64,000 nt of DNA from Arthrobacter sp. H35-D1 (GCF_030063185.1 NZ_JASISP010000001.1:665106-729105); one strand, 5' to 3'. Positions 25,527 through 34,399 are shown, counted from the first letter of the stretch. Notes: generated by a model not told the origin, from the sequence alone. Made by a program: numbers and translations.

Positions 25527-26311
25527 GCCAGTACCACCTCGACGCCGGCCGCGGCCAGCGCTGCGGCGAGGTCAGGGGCAGGTTCGGCGGTGGTGACGAG
25601 GGTGTCGATCTCCTCGAGGGTGGCGAAGCGAACAAGCGTCTCGGCGCCCAGCTTAGAGGCGTCGGCAAGGACCACCACCTGACGGGCGGCCTTGACCATG
25701 GCGGTCTTGGTGGCAGCCTCCACGGGGTCTGGGGTGCTCAAGCCAAAGTCTTCATGGATGCCGTTGGCGCCGATGAAGGCGATATCGGGGCGGAGACCGC
25801 CGAGTTGTTCGGTGGCTCTAGCTCCCACAACGGCGCTTGTCAGGCCCCGGACGCGGCCGCCCACAATGTCAAGGAGCAACTTGGTGTTGGTGCCCAGCGA
25901 AACTGCCATGGGCAGTGAGTTGGTGATGACAAGCAGTTCATCGCCGGCCTTGGCGGGCGACCATCCGGCGAGTCGGTCGGCCAGCGCGGCCGTGGTGGTG
26001 CCAGAGTCGAGCAGGATCGATGCTGTCGGGGTGTGGGGGATGAGTGCCAGGGCTGCCGTGGCGATACGCTGTTTTTCATCCATGTGCCGGCCCTGGCGTT
26101 CTCCAAGACTCAGCTCGGAGCGGCTGAGCTGATCGGGGGCCACGGCGCCTCCGTGAACGCGGCGTAGTTGACCGGATTCCTCGAGGACGGCCAGGTCGCG
26201 GCGGACCGTTTCCTGGGTGATGGAGAACAGTCCGGCCAGTTCATTCACTCCAGCCCGGCCCTGGGCACCAACGAGTTCGGCGATTTTTTGGTGCCGTTCC
26301 TCCGCAAACAT
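25523..26311 (-). CDS. fruR: DeoR-family transcriptional regulator of the fructose PTS operon
   Basis: 262 residues. An N-terminal DeoR helix-turn-helix (MFAEERHQKIAELVGAQGRAGVNELAGLFSITQETVRRDL, split here for reading) is followed by a sugar-phosphate-binding domain with ILLDSGTTT and FIGANGIHEDFGLSTPDPVEAATK, the DeoR-type effector pocket. As first gene of the operon, and next to an inverted repeat and a promoter with DeoR-like A/T-rich repeats, it is most likely a fructose-1-phosphate-responsive autorepressor. The start has AAAGGAAT a few bases upstream. Confidence 0.88.
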   Translation of the reverse strand: MFAEERHQKIAELVGAQGRAGVNELAGLFSITQETVRRDLAVLEESGQLRRVHGGAVAPDQLSRSELSLGERQGRHMDEKQRIATAALALIPHTPTASILLDSGTTTAALADRLAGWSPAKAGDELLVITNSLPMAVSLGTNTKLLLDIVGGRVRGLTSAVVGARATEQLGGLRPDIAFIGANGIHEDFGLSTPDPVEAATKTAMVKAARQVVVLADASKLGAETLVRFATLEEIDTLVTTAEPAPDLAAALAAAGVEVVLA

Positions 26312-26330
26312 GGGATTCCTTTCGCTGGGA

Positions 26331-26360
26331 CCGTTTCAAGGGCTGTGGGGCTTGAAACGG
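26331..26360 (-). promoter_or_regulatory. Inverted repeat upstream of fruR, candidate operator
   Basis: CCGTTTCAAG (26331-26340) and CTTGAAACGG (26351-26360) are perfect 10-bp arms around a 10-base spacer. The repeat begins 19 bases from the fruR ATG and lies between the start codon and the candidate promoter. It could be the FruR operator acting as a roadblock, or an mRNA leader hairpin. Confidence 0.6.
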
Positions 26361-26395
26361 TGCGCGTGACGGGTGTCACGATGTTGATTCAAGTG

Positions 26396-26425
26396 ACTTT
26401 ATCTGTGTTTATCTTTGTTTGTCAA
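26396..26425 (-). promoter_or_regulatory. Candidate promoter of the fruR-fruK-fruA-ptsI-ptsH operon
   Basis: On the minus strand a perfect TTGACA (26420-26425) is followed after 18 bases by TAAAGT (26396-26401). The spacer contains AAACAAAGATAAACACAG, an A-rich repeated pattern of the kind bound by DeoR-family repressors, overlapping the promoter. The rest of the gap, 26426-26772, holds no gene and no other signal that I can support. Confidence 0.55.
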
Positions 26426-26772
26426 GGTTTTCCCCACATAAACCCAGAAATGCGGGTATTGGATGGTGGAGGGTGGTGTGGACAGGCATCCGCAGTCTGT
26501 GGAATGTGGTTTGCGTTTCCCGGCTGAAACGGCGGCGCCAAGGCCGGTTTGGCGCGGAAATGCAGCTTGCCCACTTATGCGGTGTCTGCGCCCTGCGAAT
26601 AAGCAGACAAGATGCGTACAAGCGGGAAACCACCACAAGTGTGGGCGGCAAAGAAACCCAAGACCGCCCGAAGCCGCCCGAAGATCCCCTGCAGCTCCCC
26701 GTAGTTCGCCACCGAGAGCTTCCCGTGCTGCGAGATGCCGCCGGGACCCCCTCCAATGGGTAGTGTTGGCCC

Positions 26773-27414
26773 ATGGACACCGTTTTGTGGTCCCGCCCCG
26801 AGGACCAGCGCGCCGGCACGCCGCTCCTGCTGATGTTGCACGGCTACGGATCGGATGAAGCGCGCATGGCGGCCATGTTCGAGGACATGCCCAGAGGCTT
26901 CAGCTGCGCGGCCCCGCGGGCACCGAGGGACATCGCCGGAGACAGGGGCTGGTTCCTGCTGGATTATTTCCTGGTCAACGACTTCGCCGAAGTTCTCGGT
27001 GCTGCCACCTCCGTCCTGGCCTGGCTGGACACTGTCATGGCGAAATACGCCTTCACTTCGGTTTCGCTGTTGGGGTTCTCGCAGGGGATGGCCATGGCCA
27101 CGACGCTGATGCGGTTGCGCCCGGAGCAGTTTTCCGTGGGGGTGGGGCTCTCCGGCTTCGTCCTCCACAACGAACTTCTCGGGGCCATGGAGCCCTTGGC
27201 CGCCAGGATCCCGTTCCTCTGGGCTCGGGATACTGCAGACATGGTCATCAATCCCGACGCCACGGCGTTCACTGCCGACTGGTTGGCCGCCAACACCGAG
27301 CTGAGCAACGCCCGCTATGCCGGGCTGGGCCACAAGATCGGCGCCGACGAGCTCTCCGACGTGTCGTCCTTCCTGACCGGCCACGTGGCGGGATCGTTCG
27401 TGCCGCGCGGATAG
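26773..27414 (+). CDS. Phospholipase/carboxylesterase-type alpha/beta hydrolase
   Basis: 213 residues. A small alpha/beta hydrolase with oxyanion segment MLHGYGSDE near residue 22, nucleophile Ser103 in GFSQGMAMAT, a probable catalytic Asp in ARDTADMVINPDAT and His in GLGHKIGADEL. This arrangement matches the acyl-protein thioesterase/carboxylesterase family, which acts on short acyl esters. The usual GxxD ahead of the Asp is changed to ARDTAD, so the acid is assigned only tentatively. Followed 10 bases later by a small conserved gene, probably in the same transcript. Confidence 0.8.
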   Translation: MDTVLWSRPEDQRAGTPLLLMLHGYGSDEARMAAMFEDMPRGFSCAAPRAPRDIAGDRGWFLLDYFLVNDFAEVLGAATSVLAWLDTVMAKYAFTSVSLLGFSQGMAMATTLMRLRPEQFSVGVGLSGFVLHNELLGAMEPLAARIPFLWARDTADMVINPDATAFTADWLAANTELSNARYAGLGHKIGADELSDVSSFLTGHVAGSFVPRG

Positions 27415-27424
27415 GCTTTGGAAC

Positions 27425-27658
27425 ATGTCCAGCCAACCCAGCGGCTTTGCGTACACGACGGCGGACAACGGCGACGTCGTCATCAGCCACCACGGTCGCA
27501 GCGCGACGACGCTGCGCCGCGGCGCGGCCAGAAAGTTCCGCGAAGACGTGGAAGCCGCCGACCCCCAGGAACTGATGGCCCGCCTGACCGGGAACTACAA
27601 GCGCGGGAACGAGCGCACCGCTAAAAACCACCCGCGCAACGGCGGTCGGCGCAGCTAA
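27425..27658 (+). CDS. Small conserved actinobacterial protein, unknown function
   Basis: 77 residues, basic, with an N-terminal half predicted as beta strands (GFAYTTADNGDVVISHHGRSATTLRRG) and a C-terminal helix followed by an Arg/Asn/Lys-rich tail. No known motif. The compact size, high charge and fold pattern would suit a nucleic-acid or ribosome-associated protein, but this is only a suggestion. Its TAA stop is inside the first unit of a 17-bp tandem repeat that fills the downstream gap. Confidence 0.6.
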   Translation: MSSQPSGFAYTTADNGDVVISHHGRSATTLRRGAARKFREDVEAADPQELMARLTGNYKRGNERTAKNHPRNGGRRS

Positions 27659-27785
27659 GCGGGTGGGGCCGCTAAGCGGGTGGCGCCGCTAAGCGGGTGG
27701 CGCCGCTAAGCGGGCCGAACGGGCCGCGCGGACAAGCGGCCTGAGCGGTCGCGCAAGCAAACATGGGAACGGGCCGCGCGGACAA
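27655..27785. repeat. 17-bp tandem repeat plus a 19-bp direct repeat
   Basis: Three units of CTAAGCGGGTGGCGCCG (first with one change) at 27655-27671, 27672-27688 and 27689-27705, then 12 bases of a fourth. They are followed by GAACGGGCCGCGCGGACAA at 27717-27735 and again at 27767-27785, with AAACATGGG next to each. The first unit contains the stop codon of the preceding gene. The remaining gap to 27896 holds nothing else I can identify. Confidence 0.8.
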
Positions 27786-27896
27786 ACATGGGCCAAGTGT
27801 TGCTGCCGGTTCAACCAAAAGGTTGATGGCCGGCGTCGTGCGTGTTCATAGGCTGGAAGCAAAGGCCCGCACGGGGCCCCGAGCCAAGGACATCTC

Positions 27897-28346
27897 ATGA
27901 AAAAGCTCCTCTATTCAGCGTTCGCCTACATGGTCATCGGCGTACTTTCGGGGTTGTTTTACCGCGAGTTCACCAAGGGAAAGGACTTCACCGGCTTCAC
28001 CCAACTCGCAGTGGTCCACACACACCTGCTCACCCTCGGCTTCATCGTCCTGCTGATTGTGCTGGTTCTTGAAAAAGTCTTCGCACTGTCCGGCTCGCGC
28101 CTCTTCAGCTGGTTCTTCTGGACCTACAACGCCGGGCTCGTGCTGACGGCGGCCATTATGGTGGTTCACGGGATCCTGCAGGTGGACGGCGCCACCGACG
28201 TCTCCGCCGCCATCCCCGGCATTGCCGGATTGGGACACATTCTGCTCAGCGTCGGCATGGTGCTGCTGTTCCTTGCCCTGCGCACCCGCCTCTTTGGCAC
28301 GGCCGTGACGCACGACGCCGACACCCAGGCAGCGCTCGCAGGCTGA
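27897..28346 (+). CDS. DUF2871 membrane protein
   Basis: 149 residues with four hydrophobic helices. It opens MKKLLYSAFAYMVIGVLSG and continues LFYREFTKGKDFTGFTQLA, the characteristic DUF2871 beginning, with conserved histidines in VVHTHLLTLGFI, MVVHGILQ and GLGHILLSVG that lie within membrane helices. Such His-rich helices are reminiscent of heme- or metal-binding four-helix proteins, but no function is established for the family. AAGGA is 6 bases ahead of the ATG. Single gene with its own promoter region. Confidence 0.8.
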   Translation: MKKLLYSAFAYMVIGVLSGLFYREFTKGKDFTGFTQLAVVHTHLLTLGFIVLLIVLVLEKVFALSGSRLFSWFFWTYNAGLVLTAAIMVVHGILQVDGATDVSAAIPGIAGLGHILLSVGMVLLFLALRTRLFGTAVTHDADTQAALAG

Positions 28347-28485
28347 CGTCCCCGCGTGGTTGGCCTGGTTTTTCCCGGAGCGAACGTCCGGGCGATAGTG
28401 GGGAAGTGCCGCTAACGTTGAGCACAGACAACACAACCATAGGCAAGCAGCCGCAGGCAGGCAGCCGCAGACAGGCAGGGGAACC

Positions 28486-29445
28486 ATGGCACGCAAGAAG
28501 CTCAAGCACGTGGGGATGGAGCCCGGACCCGGTTTCGCCAAAACTACCGGCAAGGTCAATCCGGCGGTGGGAATCGCCGCAGGCGCGGCGTTCGACGAGA
28601 AGGGCATGCCAGCGCCTGCAGTTCACAGCTTGCTGCTGAAAGCTGTTGAAGTTCAGCGGCCGCTGGTGTTGGCGAACTTGCGGCGACTGCGCAGGCGCCA
28701 TCCGAATGCGACGGCGTTTGAGCTCAGCCAGCGGCTGGAGCGCGACTTCCTCTCAGGAGTTGGAACCGGGGGCGCAGCCATTGGTGCCACGGCCATCATT
28801 CCCGGCGTCGGCACAGTTGCTGCGCTGACCATCTCCGCCGCCGCGGCGGGCGTCTTTTTGGAAGCGACGGCGCTCTACGCTCAATCGGTGGCAGAACTGC
28901 ACGGCGTGCGCCTGCAGGATCCAGAGCGTGCCCAGCTGACCGTCATGGCCATCATTTTGGGCGATGAAGGGTTGGCCATGTTGAAGGGCCTGACCGGACA
29001 CGCACTAGGCACCGGTGCCACTCCCATGCAGGCATGGGGCAAGACCGTCAGCATGAGCATTCCACTGACAACCGTCAGGGCCCTGGTAGCGCCCATGCAG
29101 AAAAAGTTCCTGCGAAAGATGGCCGTCAAAGGTGGCGCATCCGTGGTGGGCAGGGCGCTGCCGTTTGGCATCGGTGCCGTCGTTGGCGGAGCGGGCAACT
29201 ACATGATGGGCAGGGCGGTTGTTGCCTCGGCAAACCGCGCCTTCGGTCCGGCACCCATGATGATTCCAACGCAGCTCTTGGCCGAACTGGACGCCACCGG
29301 AAAACAGCCCAAGGCAGCCAAAGCGCCCAAGGTGCTCAAGGAAACGAAGGCGCTCAAACCCCCGAAGCCGACCAAAGCAGCGAAGCAGGCTAAACAACTC
29401 ATGGGTCCAAAGCCCCCGCAGGCGCCTCAACCTAGCGAGGATTAG
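28486..29445 (+). CDS. Unknown membrane-associated protein with Lys/Pro-rich tail (EcsC-like at best)
   Basis: 319 residues. A basic N-terminus and helical region are followed by Gly/Ala-rich hydrophobic stretches (GTGGAAIGATAIIPGVGTVAAL near 92-113; GIGAVVGGAGNYMMG near 226-240) that could insert in membranes. This glycine-rich layout resembles EcsC-family proteins, but the match is weak. The last 45 residues are a repetitive Lys/Pro tail (KAPKVLKETKALKPPKPTKA), probably disordered and able to bind acidic partners. The start ATG has GGGGAA closely upstream. Its stop is 36 bases from the stop of the convergent DUF445 gene. Confidence 0.55.
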   Translation: MARKKLKHVGMEPGPGFAKTTGKVNPAVGIAAGAAFDEKGMPAPAVHSLLLKAVEVQRPLVLANLRRLRRRHPNATAFELSQRLERDFLSGVGTGGAAIGATAIIPGVGTVAALTISAAAAGVFLEATALYAQSVAELHGVRLQDPERAQLTVMAIILGDEGLAMLKGLTGHALGTGATPMQAWGKTVSMSIPLTTVRALVAPMQKKFLRKMAVKGGASVVGRALPFGIGAVVGGAGNYMMGRAVVASANRAFGPAPMMIPTQLLAELDATGKQPKAAKAPKVLKETKALKPPKPTKAAKQAKQLMGPKPPQAPQPSED

Positions 29446-29481
29446 TGGCGCCTGCACCGGCGTCCGCTCTCCCGCGCGGAG

Positions 29482-30771
29482 TTAGCCGAACACGAGTGTT
29501 GCGACGGTGAAGATGGCCACCCCGGCCAAGGACCCGACGACGGTGCCGTTGATGCGGATGAACTGCAAGTCCCGTCCCACCTGCAGCTCGATCTTTTGGC
29601 TGGTTTCCACAGCGTCCCAGCGCCCCACGGTGTCGGAGATGAGCGAGGTGATCTCGTGCTTGTAGGTGCCGACAAGATAGGCGGCCGCGTCGGAAATCCA
29701 TTTGTTGGCCTTGTCGGCCAGCTCGGAGTCTTCCAGGAGCCTGGTGCCGAACTCCTGGACCACGGAAGTGAATTTCAGGCGTAGTTCGGAATCAGGATCC
29801 TCCACGGCGTCGGTGATAGCAGCCTTGATGGCAGACCAGGTGCGCCCGGCAAGTTCGCGGACTTCGGGGTCGCCCAGGACTTGGTCCTTGATGGATTCGG
29901 CCTTGGCGATCATGGCCGGGTCGTGCTGGAGCTCCTGGGCCAGGTCCTTGAGGTACTCGTCGAGTTTCAGGCGCACTTCGTGCTGTGGGTCGTCCTGCAC
30001 GGCACGGGCAAACTTGTAAATCTCGGTGTAGATCTTGTCGCCCACCAGCCCGTCCACGAACTGTGGGACCCATCCGGGGGAGCGGTCGGTCACCAGGGAG
30101 CTGATGGTGGTGTGGTTGCTGCGGATCCAGGTGGTGGATCGGTCAACCAGGAGGTCCACCAGTGCATGGTGGTGGCCGTCGGCGAAGAGCCTTTCGGCGA
30201 CTTTCCCAATAGGCGGTCCCCATGGCGGGTCAAGCAGATGCTTGCGCACCATGGCCTCGATGACGTCCTTCACGTCTTCATCCTTCAATACAGCCATGGC
30301 GCCGCGGATGGCGGCCGCACCCTCGGTGGCCACACGCTGGGCACCTGCCGGCTTGGACAGCCAGGCGCCCACCTTTTGTGCGATTTCGACGCTGGCAAGC
30401 TTTTCGGAAACAACCTCTTCAGACAGGAAGTTGTTCTCCACAAAGTCGGCCAGCGATACGCCGATCTCGTCCTTGCGGTTCGGGATGATGGCCGTGTGCG
30501 GGATTTTGATGCCCATGGGGTACTTGAACAGTGCCGTGACGGCAAACCAGTCGGCCAGGGCTCCCACCATGCCCCCCTCGGCCGCGGCGCGGACGTAGGA
30601 CAGCCAAGGATATAGGTGCTCCAAGGCGAAGGCCACGCAAAACACCGCTGCCATGAAGATCAACAGGCTCAGCGCGAAGCGTTTCATCCAGCGCAGGGCT
30701 GCGGCCTTCTCCGCGTCGGTTTTCGAAGCCGTTGCGGAGCCCGCCGTGCCAAGCTGTTGTGTTTGCGCCAT
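29482..30771 (-). CDS. DUF445 membrane protein
   Basis: 429 residues. DUF445 proteins have terminal membrane helices and a long central helical domain. Here an N-terminal helix (RFALSLLIFMAAVFCVAFAL) is followed by the diagnostic GALADWFAVTALFKYPMGIKIPHTAIIP, split here for reading, then about 300 residues of amphipathic helix, and a C-terminal hydrophobic segment GSLAGVAIFTVATLVFG. Function is unknown; an envelope role is generally assumed. The start at 30771 (MAQTQQLG) is preferred over one 8 codons upstream, which would overlap the divergent gene at 30794. Confidence 0.82.
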   Translation of the reverse strand: MAQTQQLGTAGSATASKTDAEKAAALRWMKRFALSLLIFMAAVFCVAFALEHLYPWLSYVRAAAEGGMVGALADWFAVTALFKYPMGIKIPHTAIIPNRKDEIGVSLADFVENNFLSEEVVSEKLASVEIAQKVGAWLSKPAGAQRVATEGAAAIRGAMAVLKDEDVKDVIEAMVRKHLLDPPWGPPIGKVAERLFADGHHHALVDLLVDRSTTWIRSNHTTISSLVTDRSPGWVPQFVDGLVGDKIYTEIYKFARAVQDDPQHEVRLKLDEYLKDLAQELQHDPAMIAKAESIKDQVLGDPEVRELAGRTWSAIKAAITDAVEDPDSELRLKFTSVVQEFGTRLLEDSELADKANKWISDAAAYLVGTYKHEITSLISDTVGRWDAVETSQKIELQVGRDLQFIRINGTVVGSLAGVAIFTVATLVFG

Positions 30772-30793
30772 GAACCAAGCGTAGCGTGGTGTC

Positions 30794-31606
30794 ATGACCG
30801 TTCAGATCTACGCCCACCGCGGTTCCAGCGCCGCGTTTGCCGAACATACCCGCGCGGCATACCTGCAAGCCCTGACGGACGGCGCCGACGGAGTCGAGTG
30901 CGACGTCCAGCTCAGTGCCGACGGCGAACTGGTCCTCCTCCACGACGAGACCGTGGACAGGACCTCCAGCGGCACAGGCCCCGTGGCAGAACTGACGCTC
31001 GCGCAGCTGCGGGAGTTGGATTTCAGCAGCTGGCACGGCGCTGACCTCCCGCCCGCCTGCGGAACCATTGCCACACAGCTGCTGACCCTGCCCGAGCTCC
31101 TGCACATCCTCGCGGGCGCCGGCAGGCCCGTGGGGCTGGCCATCGAGTTCAAGTACGGTGAGTTTTTTGATCCTGCCCTTGTCGACGCCGCGTTGCGGGC
31201 TTTGCGCCGCCACGGCTGGGCTGCCGCGGGCGCAGCAGCCGGAAACATCCATGTGAGCTTCATGAGCTTCCACCCGGAGGCCGTGGAATATTTGGCCGAA
31301 CGGATTCCGGGGGAGCTGCTGTGCCAGTTGCTGGAGATCGTCGAGGCGGACCGGCACAGCGTCACGGCTGCCGGGGAAAAGTTGTTGGACGACGGCGTTG
31401 CCCACCTTGCCGGTCCCGGCATCGACTACCTGCGCGAGAACCCGGCAAACGCCGCACGGTGGCTGGAGGCAGGCCGTGTCCTGCGGGTCTGGACAGTGGA
31501 CACGGCCGAGGACTTGCAGCTGTGCCTGGCCAACGGGGCGGCAGAGGTGACAAGCAACATCCCCGGAGAGATCCGATCGCTGCCCACAGCTTCGCCGCCC
31601 AAGTAG
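30794..31606 (+). CDS. Glycerophosphodiester phosphodiesterase
   Basis: 270 residues, GDPD TIM-barrel. It hydrolyses deacylated phospholipids to glycerol 3-phosphate and an alcohol. Active-site residues are visible: His8-Arg9 (AHRG), Glu17 (AEHT, where most members have PENT), Glu35 and Asp37 (VECDVQ) and His50 (LLHD). No signal peptide, so the enzyme is cytoplasmic, UgpQ-like. Its ATG is only 22 bases from the DUF445 start on the other strand; both transcripts are therefore likely to have very short leaders or none. Followed by a GH15 gene 33 bases on. Confidence 0.9.
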   Translation: MTVQIYAHRGSSAAFAEHTRAAYLQALTDGADGVECDVQLSADGELVLLHDETVDRTSSGTGPVAELTLAQLRELDFSSWHGADLPPACGTIATQLLTLPELLHILAGAGRPVGLAIEFKYGEFFDPALVDAALRALRRHGWAAAGAAAGNIHVSFMSFHPEAVEYLAERIPGELLCQLLEIVEADRHSVTAAGEKLLDDGVAHLAGPGIDYLRENPANAARWLEAGRVLRVWTVDTAEDLQLCLANGAAEVTSNIPGEIRSLPTASPPK

Positions 31607-31639
31607 GGGGTCCCCGGTTCCATGTGGAAAAATGGAACC

Positions 31640-33487
31640 ATGGCATCAAAAATTGAAGACTACGCACTGCTTTCCGATCTGCACACCAGTGCCCTCGTGG
31701 GGAGGGACGGCAGCATCGACTGGTTGTGTTTTCCGCGCTTTGATTCCGAGGCAATCTTCACCGCCCTCCTGGGCACCAATGACAACGGACGCTGGTTGCT
31801 GGGACCTGCACATGCCGATGCAGTGGTGCTCCAACGCTCCTACCGCGGCAGGACGTTTGTGCTGGAAACGCTCTGGGAAACACCCGAAGGCACGGCGAAA
31901 GTCACAGATTTCATGCCTGTGGGGGATCGCCGGGCCTCGGTGGTTCGCCGAGTTGACGGCCTGAGCGGGAGCATTGAATTCTGCCAAGAGATTACCGTCC
32001 GCCCAGGTTACGGCAAGATACTGCCGTGGGTGCGACGCGTACAGGAAGACGACGGCACGGAAGCCATTGTCGCCGTCGCCGGACCCGACGCCGTCGTGTT
32101 GCGCGGAGACCACCTGCCCCACGCCGTGGACCGTCAACACAGCGGCGTGTTCACGGTGCAAGCCGGCGACCGGGTGGAACAGGAACTGACCTGGTACCCC
32201 TCCCATCGGCCGGTCCCCGCGGCTATTGACACTGAGAAGTCGCTGGAACAAACCTGCAAGTACTGGGAGGACTGGGCGGCACGGTTCAACAAAGACGGCA
32301 AGTACGCGAAGATCGTGGAACGGTCCCTGCTGGTGTTGCGGGCGCTGACGCATGAGGACACGGGAGGCATTGTGGCGGCCCCCACCACGTCGCTGCCGGA
32401 GGATTTTGGCGGGGCGCGAAACTGGGACTACCGTTTTTGCTGGCTGCGGGATGCGGCGTTGACACTGGAGGCCATGCTCACCCACGGTTATGCGAACGAA
32501 GCCCTGGAATGGCGGGACTGGCTGCTGCGGGCCGTGGCCGGAGACCCCGAAGACATGCAGATCATGTACGGGCTCGCCGGCGAACGGAACTTGGTTGAGC
32601 GCGAGGTTGATCATTTGAACGGCTACGAAGGGGCCCTGCCGGTGCGGATCGGCAATGGCGCTGTGGGGCAGTATCAGGGGGATGTGGTGGGCGAGGTCAT
32701 GGTGGCCCTGGAAAAGTTGCGGCTCGCCGGCGGGCACGAAGACGACTTCTCGTGGCCGCTGCAACTGGCCATGCTCCGCTTCATCGACAACCACCTGACG
32801 GACAAGGACAACGGCATCTGGGAAATGCGCGGCGAGCCGCGGTACTTCACGCACTCGCGCGTCATGATGTGGGCGGCCTTCGACTGTGCCGTGCGTGCTG
32901 TGCGCAACCACGGGCTGCCGGGTCCGGTGGAGCACTGGGAAAGCGTGTGCACGCAGCTGAAGGCGGAAATACTTGAGCACGGCTTCAACAAGGAACTGAA
33001 CACCTTCACCCAAACGTACGGCGGAACAGCCACGGACGCGTCGCTGCTGGTCATTCCACAAGTTGGATTTGTGCCATACTCTTCCCCGGAAATGCTGGGT
33101 ACGGTAGCGGCCCTCGAGCATGAACTTGTGGATGGGCACGGACTGATTTTGCGCTACGAAACCGCCGCGGGGCTGGACGGGCTGGAGCCGGGAGAGCACC
33201 CTTTCCTTGCCTGCTCCTTCTGGCTTGTTGAACAGTACGCGCACACTGGCCGCCGCACCGATGCCGTCGCACTAATGGACAAGCTGGTGGGGCTGGCCAA
33301 TGAAGTGGGGCTGCTCAGCGAGGAATATGACATGGACCAGAAGCGGATGGCAGGGAACTTCCCGCAGGCCTTCTCCCACCTGGCGTTGGTCAGGGCCGCC
33401 GATGCACTCCATGGCACCGAGCACCTGAGCCTTTCCACCGAACCCATCGAAACCGACACCACGCCCATTGTCGTCTTGCAGCCCTAA
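31640..33487 (+). CDS. Glycoside hydrolase family 15 (glucoamylase/trehalase-like)
   Basis: 615 residues, the usual length of two-domain bacterial GH15 proteins. An N-terminal beta-sandwich begins KIEDYALLSDLHTSALVGRD, and the (alpha/alpha)6 barrel starts near residue 245 with NWDYRFCWLRDAALTLEAM. A catalytic acidic cluster is visible at LLSEEYDMDQKRMAGNFPQA near the C-terminus, where the general base Glu is expected. In Actinobacteria such enzymes act on trehalose or on alpha-glucosidic oligosaccharides; the substrate is unresolved. No signal peptide, so cytoplasmic. An alternative ATG lies six codons upstream; the shorter form starts where similarity starts. Confidence 0.88.
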   Translation: MASKIEDYALLSDLHTSALVGRDGSIDWLCFPRFDSEAIFTALLGTNDNGRWLLGPAHADAVVLQRSYRGRTFVLETLWETPEGTAKVTDFMPVGDRRASVVRRVDGLSGSIEFCQEITVRPGYGKILPWVRRVQEDDGTEAIVAVAGPDAVVLRGDHLPHAVDRQHSGVFTVQAGDRVEQELTWYPSHRPVPAAIDTEKSLEQTCKYWEDWAARFNKDGKYAKIVERSLLVLRALTHEDTGGIVAAPTTSLPEDFGGARNWDYRFCWLRDAALTLEAMLTHGYANEALEWRDWLLRAVAGDPEDMQIMYGLAGERNLVEREVDHLNGYEGALPVRIGNGAVGQYQGDVVGEVMVALEKLRLAGGHEDDFSWPLQLAMLRFIDNHLTDKDNGIWEMRGEPRYFTHSRVMMWAAFDCAVRAVRNHGLPGPVEHWESVCTQLKAEILEHGFNKELNTFTQTYGGTATDASLLVIPQVGFVPYSSPEMLGTVAALEHELVDGHGLILRYETAAGLDGLEPGEHPFLACSFWLVEQYAHTGRRTDAVALMDKLVGLANEVGLLSEEYDMDQKRMAGNFPQAFSHLALVRAADALHGTEHLSLSTEPIETDTTPIVVLQP

Positions 33488-33541
33488 ACCGGTCTCCCCG
33501 GGGGACGGACCGGTGCTGACGAGGGCGCCCACCATGGCAGC

Positions 33542-34399
33542 ATGGCGGGAATGAAACTCAAGGATTCCCCGGCCGCGAAGATTGGCGCCTCGATCGCCGT
33601 CGCCACCGGCTTGTACGGGCTGTCCTTTGGCGCGCTCTCGGTGGCGTCGGGCCTGAGCTTTTGGCAAACCATGGTGCTGAGCCTCCTGCTGTTTAGCGGG
33701 GGCTCGCAATTTGCGTTCATTGGCGTGGTGGCCGCCGGCGGCACGGGGGTTGCCGCCATGGGCGCCTCGGCGTTGCTGGGCATCCGCAACGGGGTCTACG
33801 GGATGCAGCTCAACACGCTGTTGCTACCCGCGGGCTGGCGTCGCTTTGCCGCCGCCCACGTCACCATCGACGAATCGACAGCCACGGCCACCGGCCAAGC
33901 GGATCCCGGGGAGCAACAGCGCGGCTTCTGGGTGGCCGGGGTGGGCACTTTTGTGTTGTGGAACCTCATGACCGCTGCCGGGGCCGTGCTGGGCGACGCC
34001 TTGGGCGATCCCAAGCAGTGGGGCCTTGACGGCGCGGCAGTGGCGGCGTTCCTGGGCTTGTTGTGGCCGCGCATCAAGGCTTTCCAGCCAGCCGCGATCG
34101 CCCTGGTGTGTGCCGTGGCAACATTGCTCGCCGTGCCGTTGGTGCCGCCCGGCGTGCCGATCCTGGTGGCTGCCCTGGTGGCCGGGCTGATCGGCTGGTT
34201 CCGTCGCGGCGGAACCCCCGACCACGCGCCCGGGCACGTCGGCGACGGCATGGAGCCCACCCTGGATCCATACGGGAACGACGCCGTTGCGCACCCTCTG
34301 CACGCCCCATCAGGCACTGAGCATGCCGAGTCAGGCATTGACCACGCCGTGGCAAATACTGATCGTACTGTGGAAATCGTCGAGGGGGAACAGCCGTGA
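33542..34399 (+). CDS. azlC: AzlC-family branched-chain amino-acid exporter, large subunit
   Basis: 285 residues. With AzlD it forms an exporter of branched-chain amino acids and analogues (the BrnFE type). Hydrophobic helices cover residues 10-220, including GLYGLSFGALSVASGLSFWQT and SLLLFSGGSQFAFIGV, the family core with a conserved SGGSQF. The C-terminal 60 residues are hydrophilic and rich in His/Asp/Glu (TPDHAPGHVGDG and later repeats), longer than in typical AzlC. Start codon uncertain between 33542 and 33551. The 3' end overlaps azlD by 4 bases (GTGA). Confidence 0.87.
   Translation: MAGMKLKDSPAAKIGASIAVATGLYGLSFGALSVASGLSFWQTMVLSLLLFSGGSQFAFIGVVAAGGTGVAAMGASALLGIRNGVYGMQLNTLLLPAGWRRFAAAHVTIDESTATATGQADPGEQQRGFWVAGVGTFVLWNLMTAAGAVLGDALGDPKQWGLDGAAVAAFLGLLWPRIKAFQPAAIALVCAVATLLAVPLVPPGVPILVAALVAGLIGWFRRGGTPDHAPGHVGDGMEPTLDPYGNDAVAHPLHAPSGTEHAESGIDHAVANTDRTVEIVEGEQP

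Noticed and set aside
31646-33244. A 532-codon open frame antisense to the GH15 gene
   Set aside because: A shadow of a GC-rich gene; composition is unlike a protein and there is no Shine-Dalgarno.
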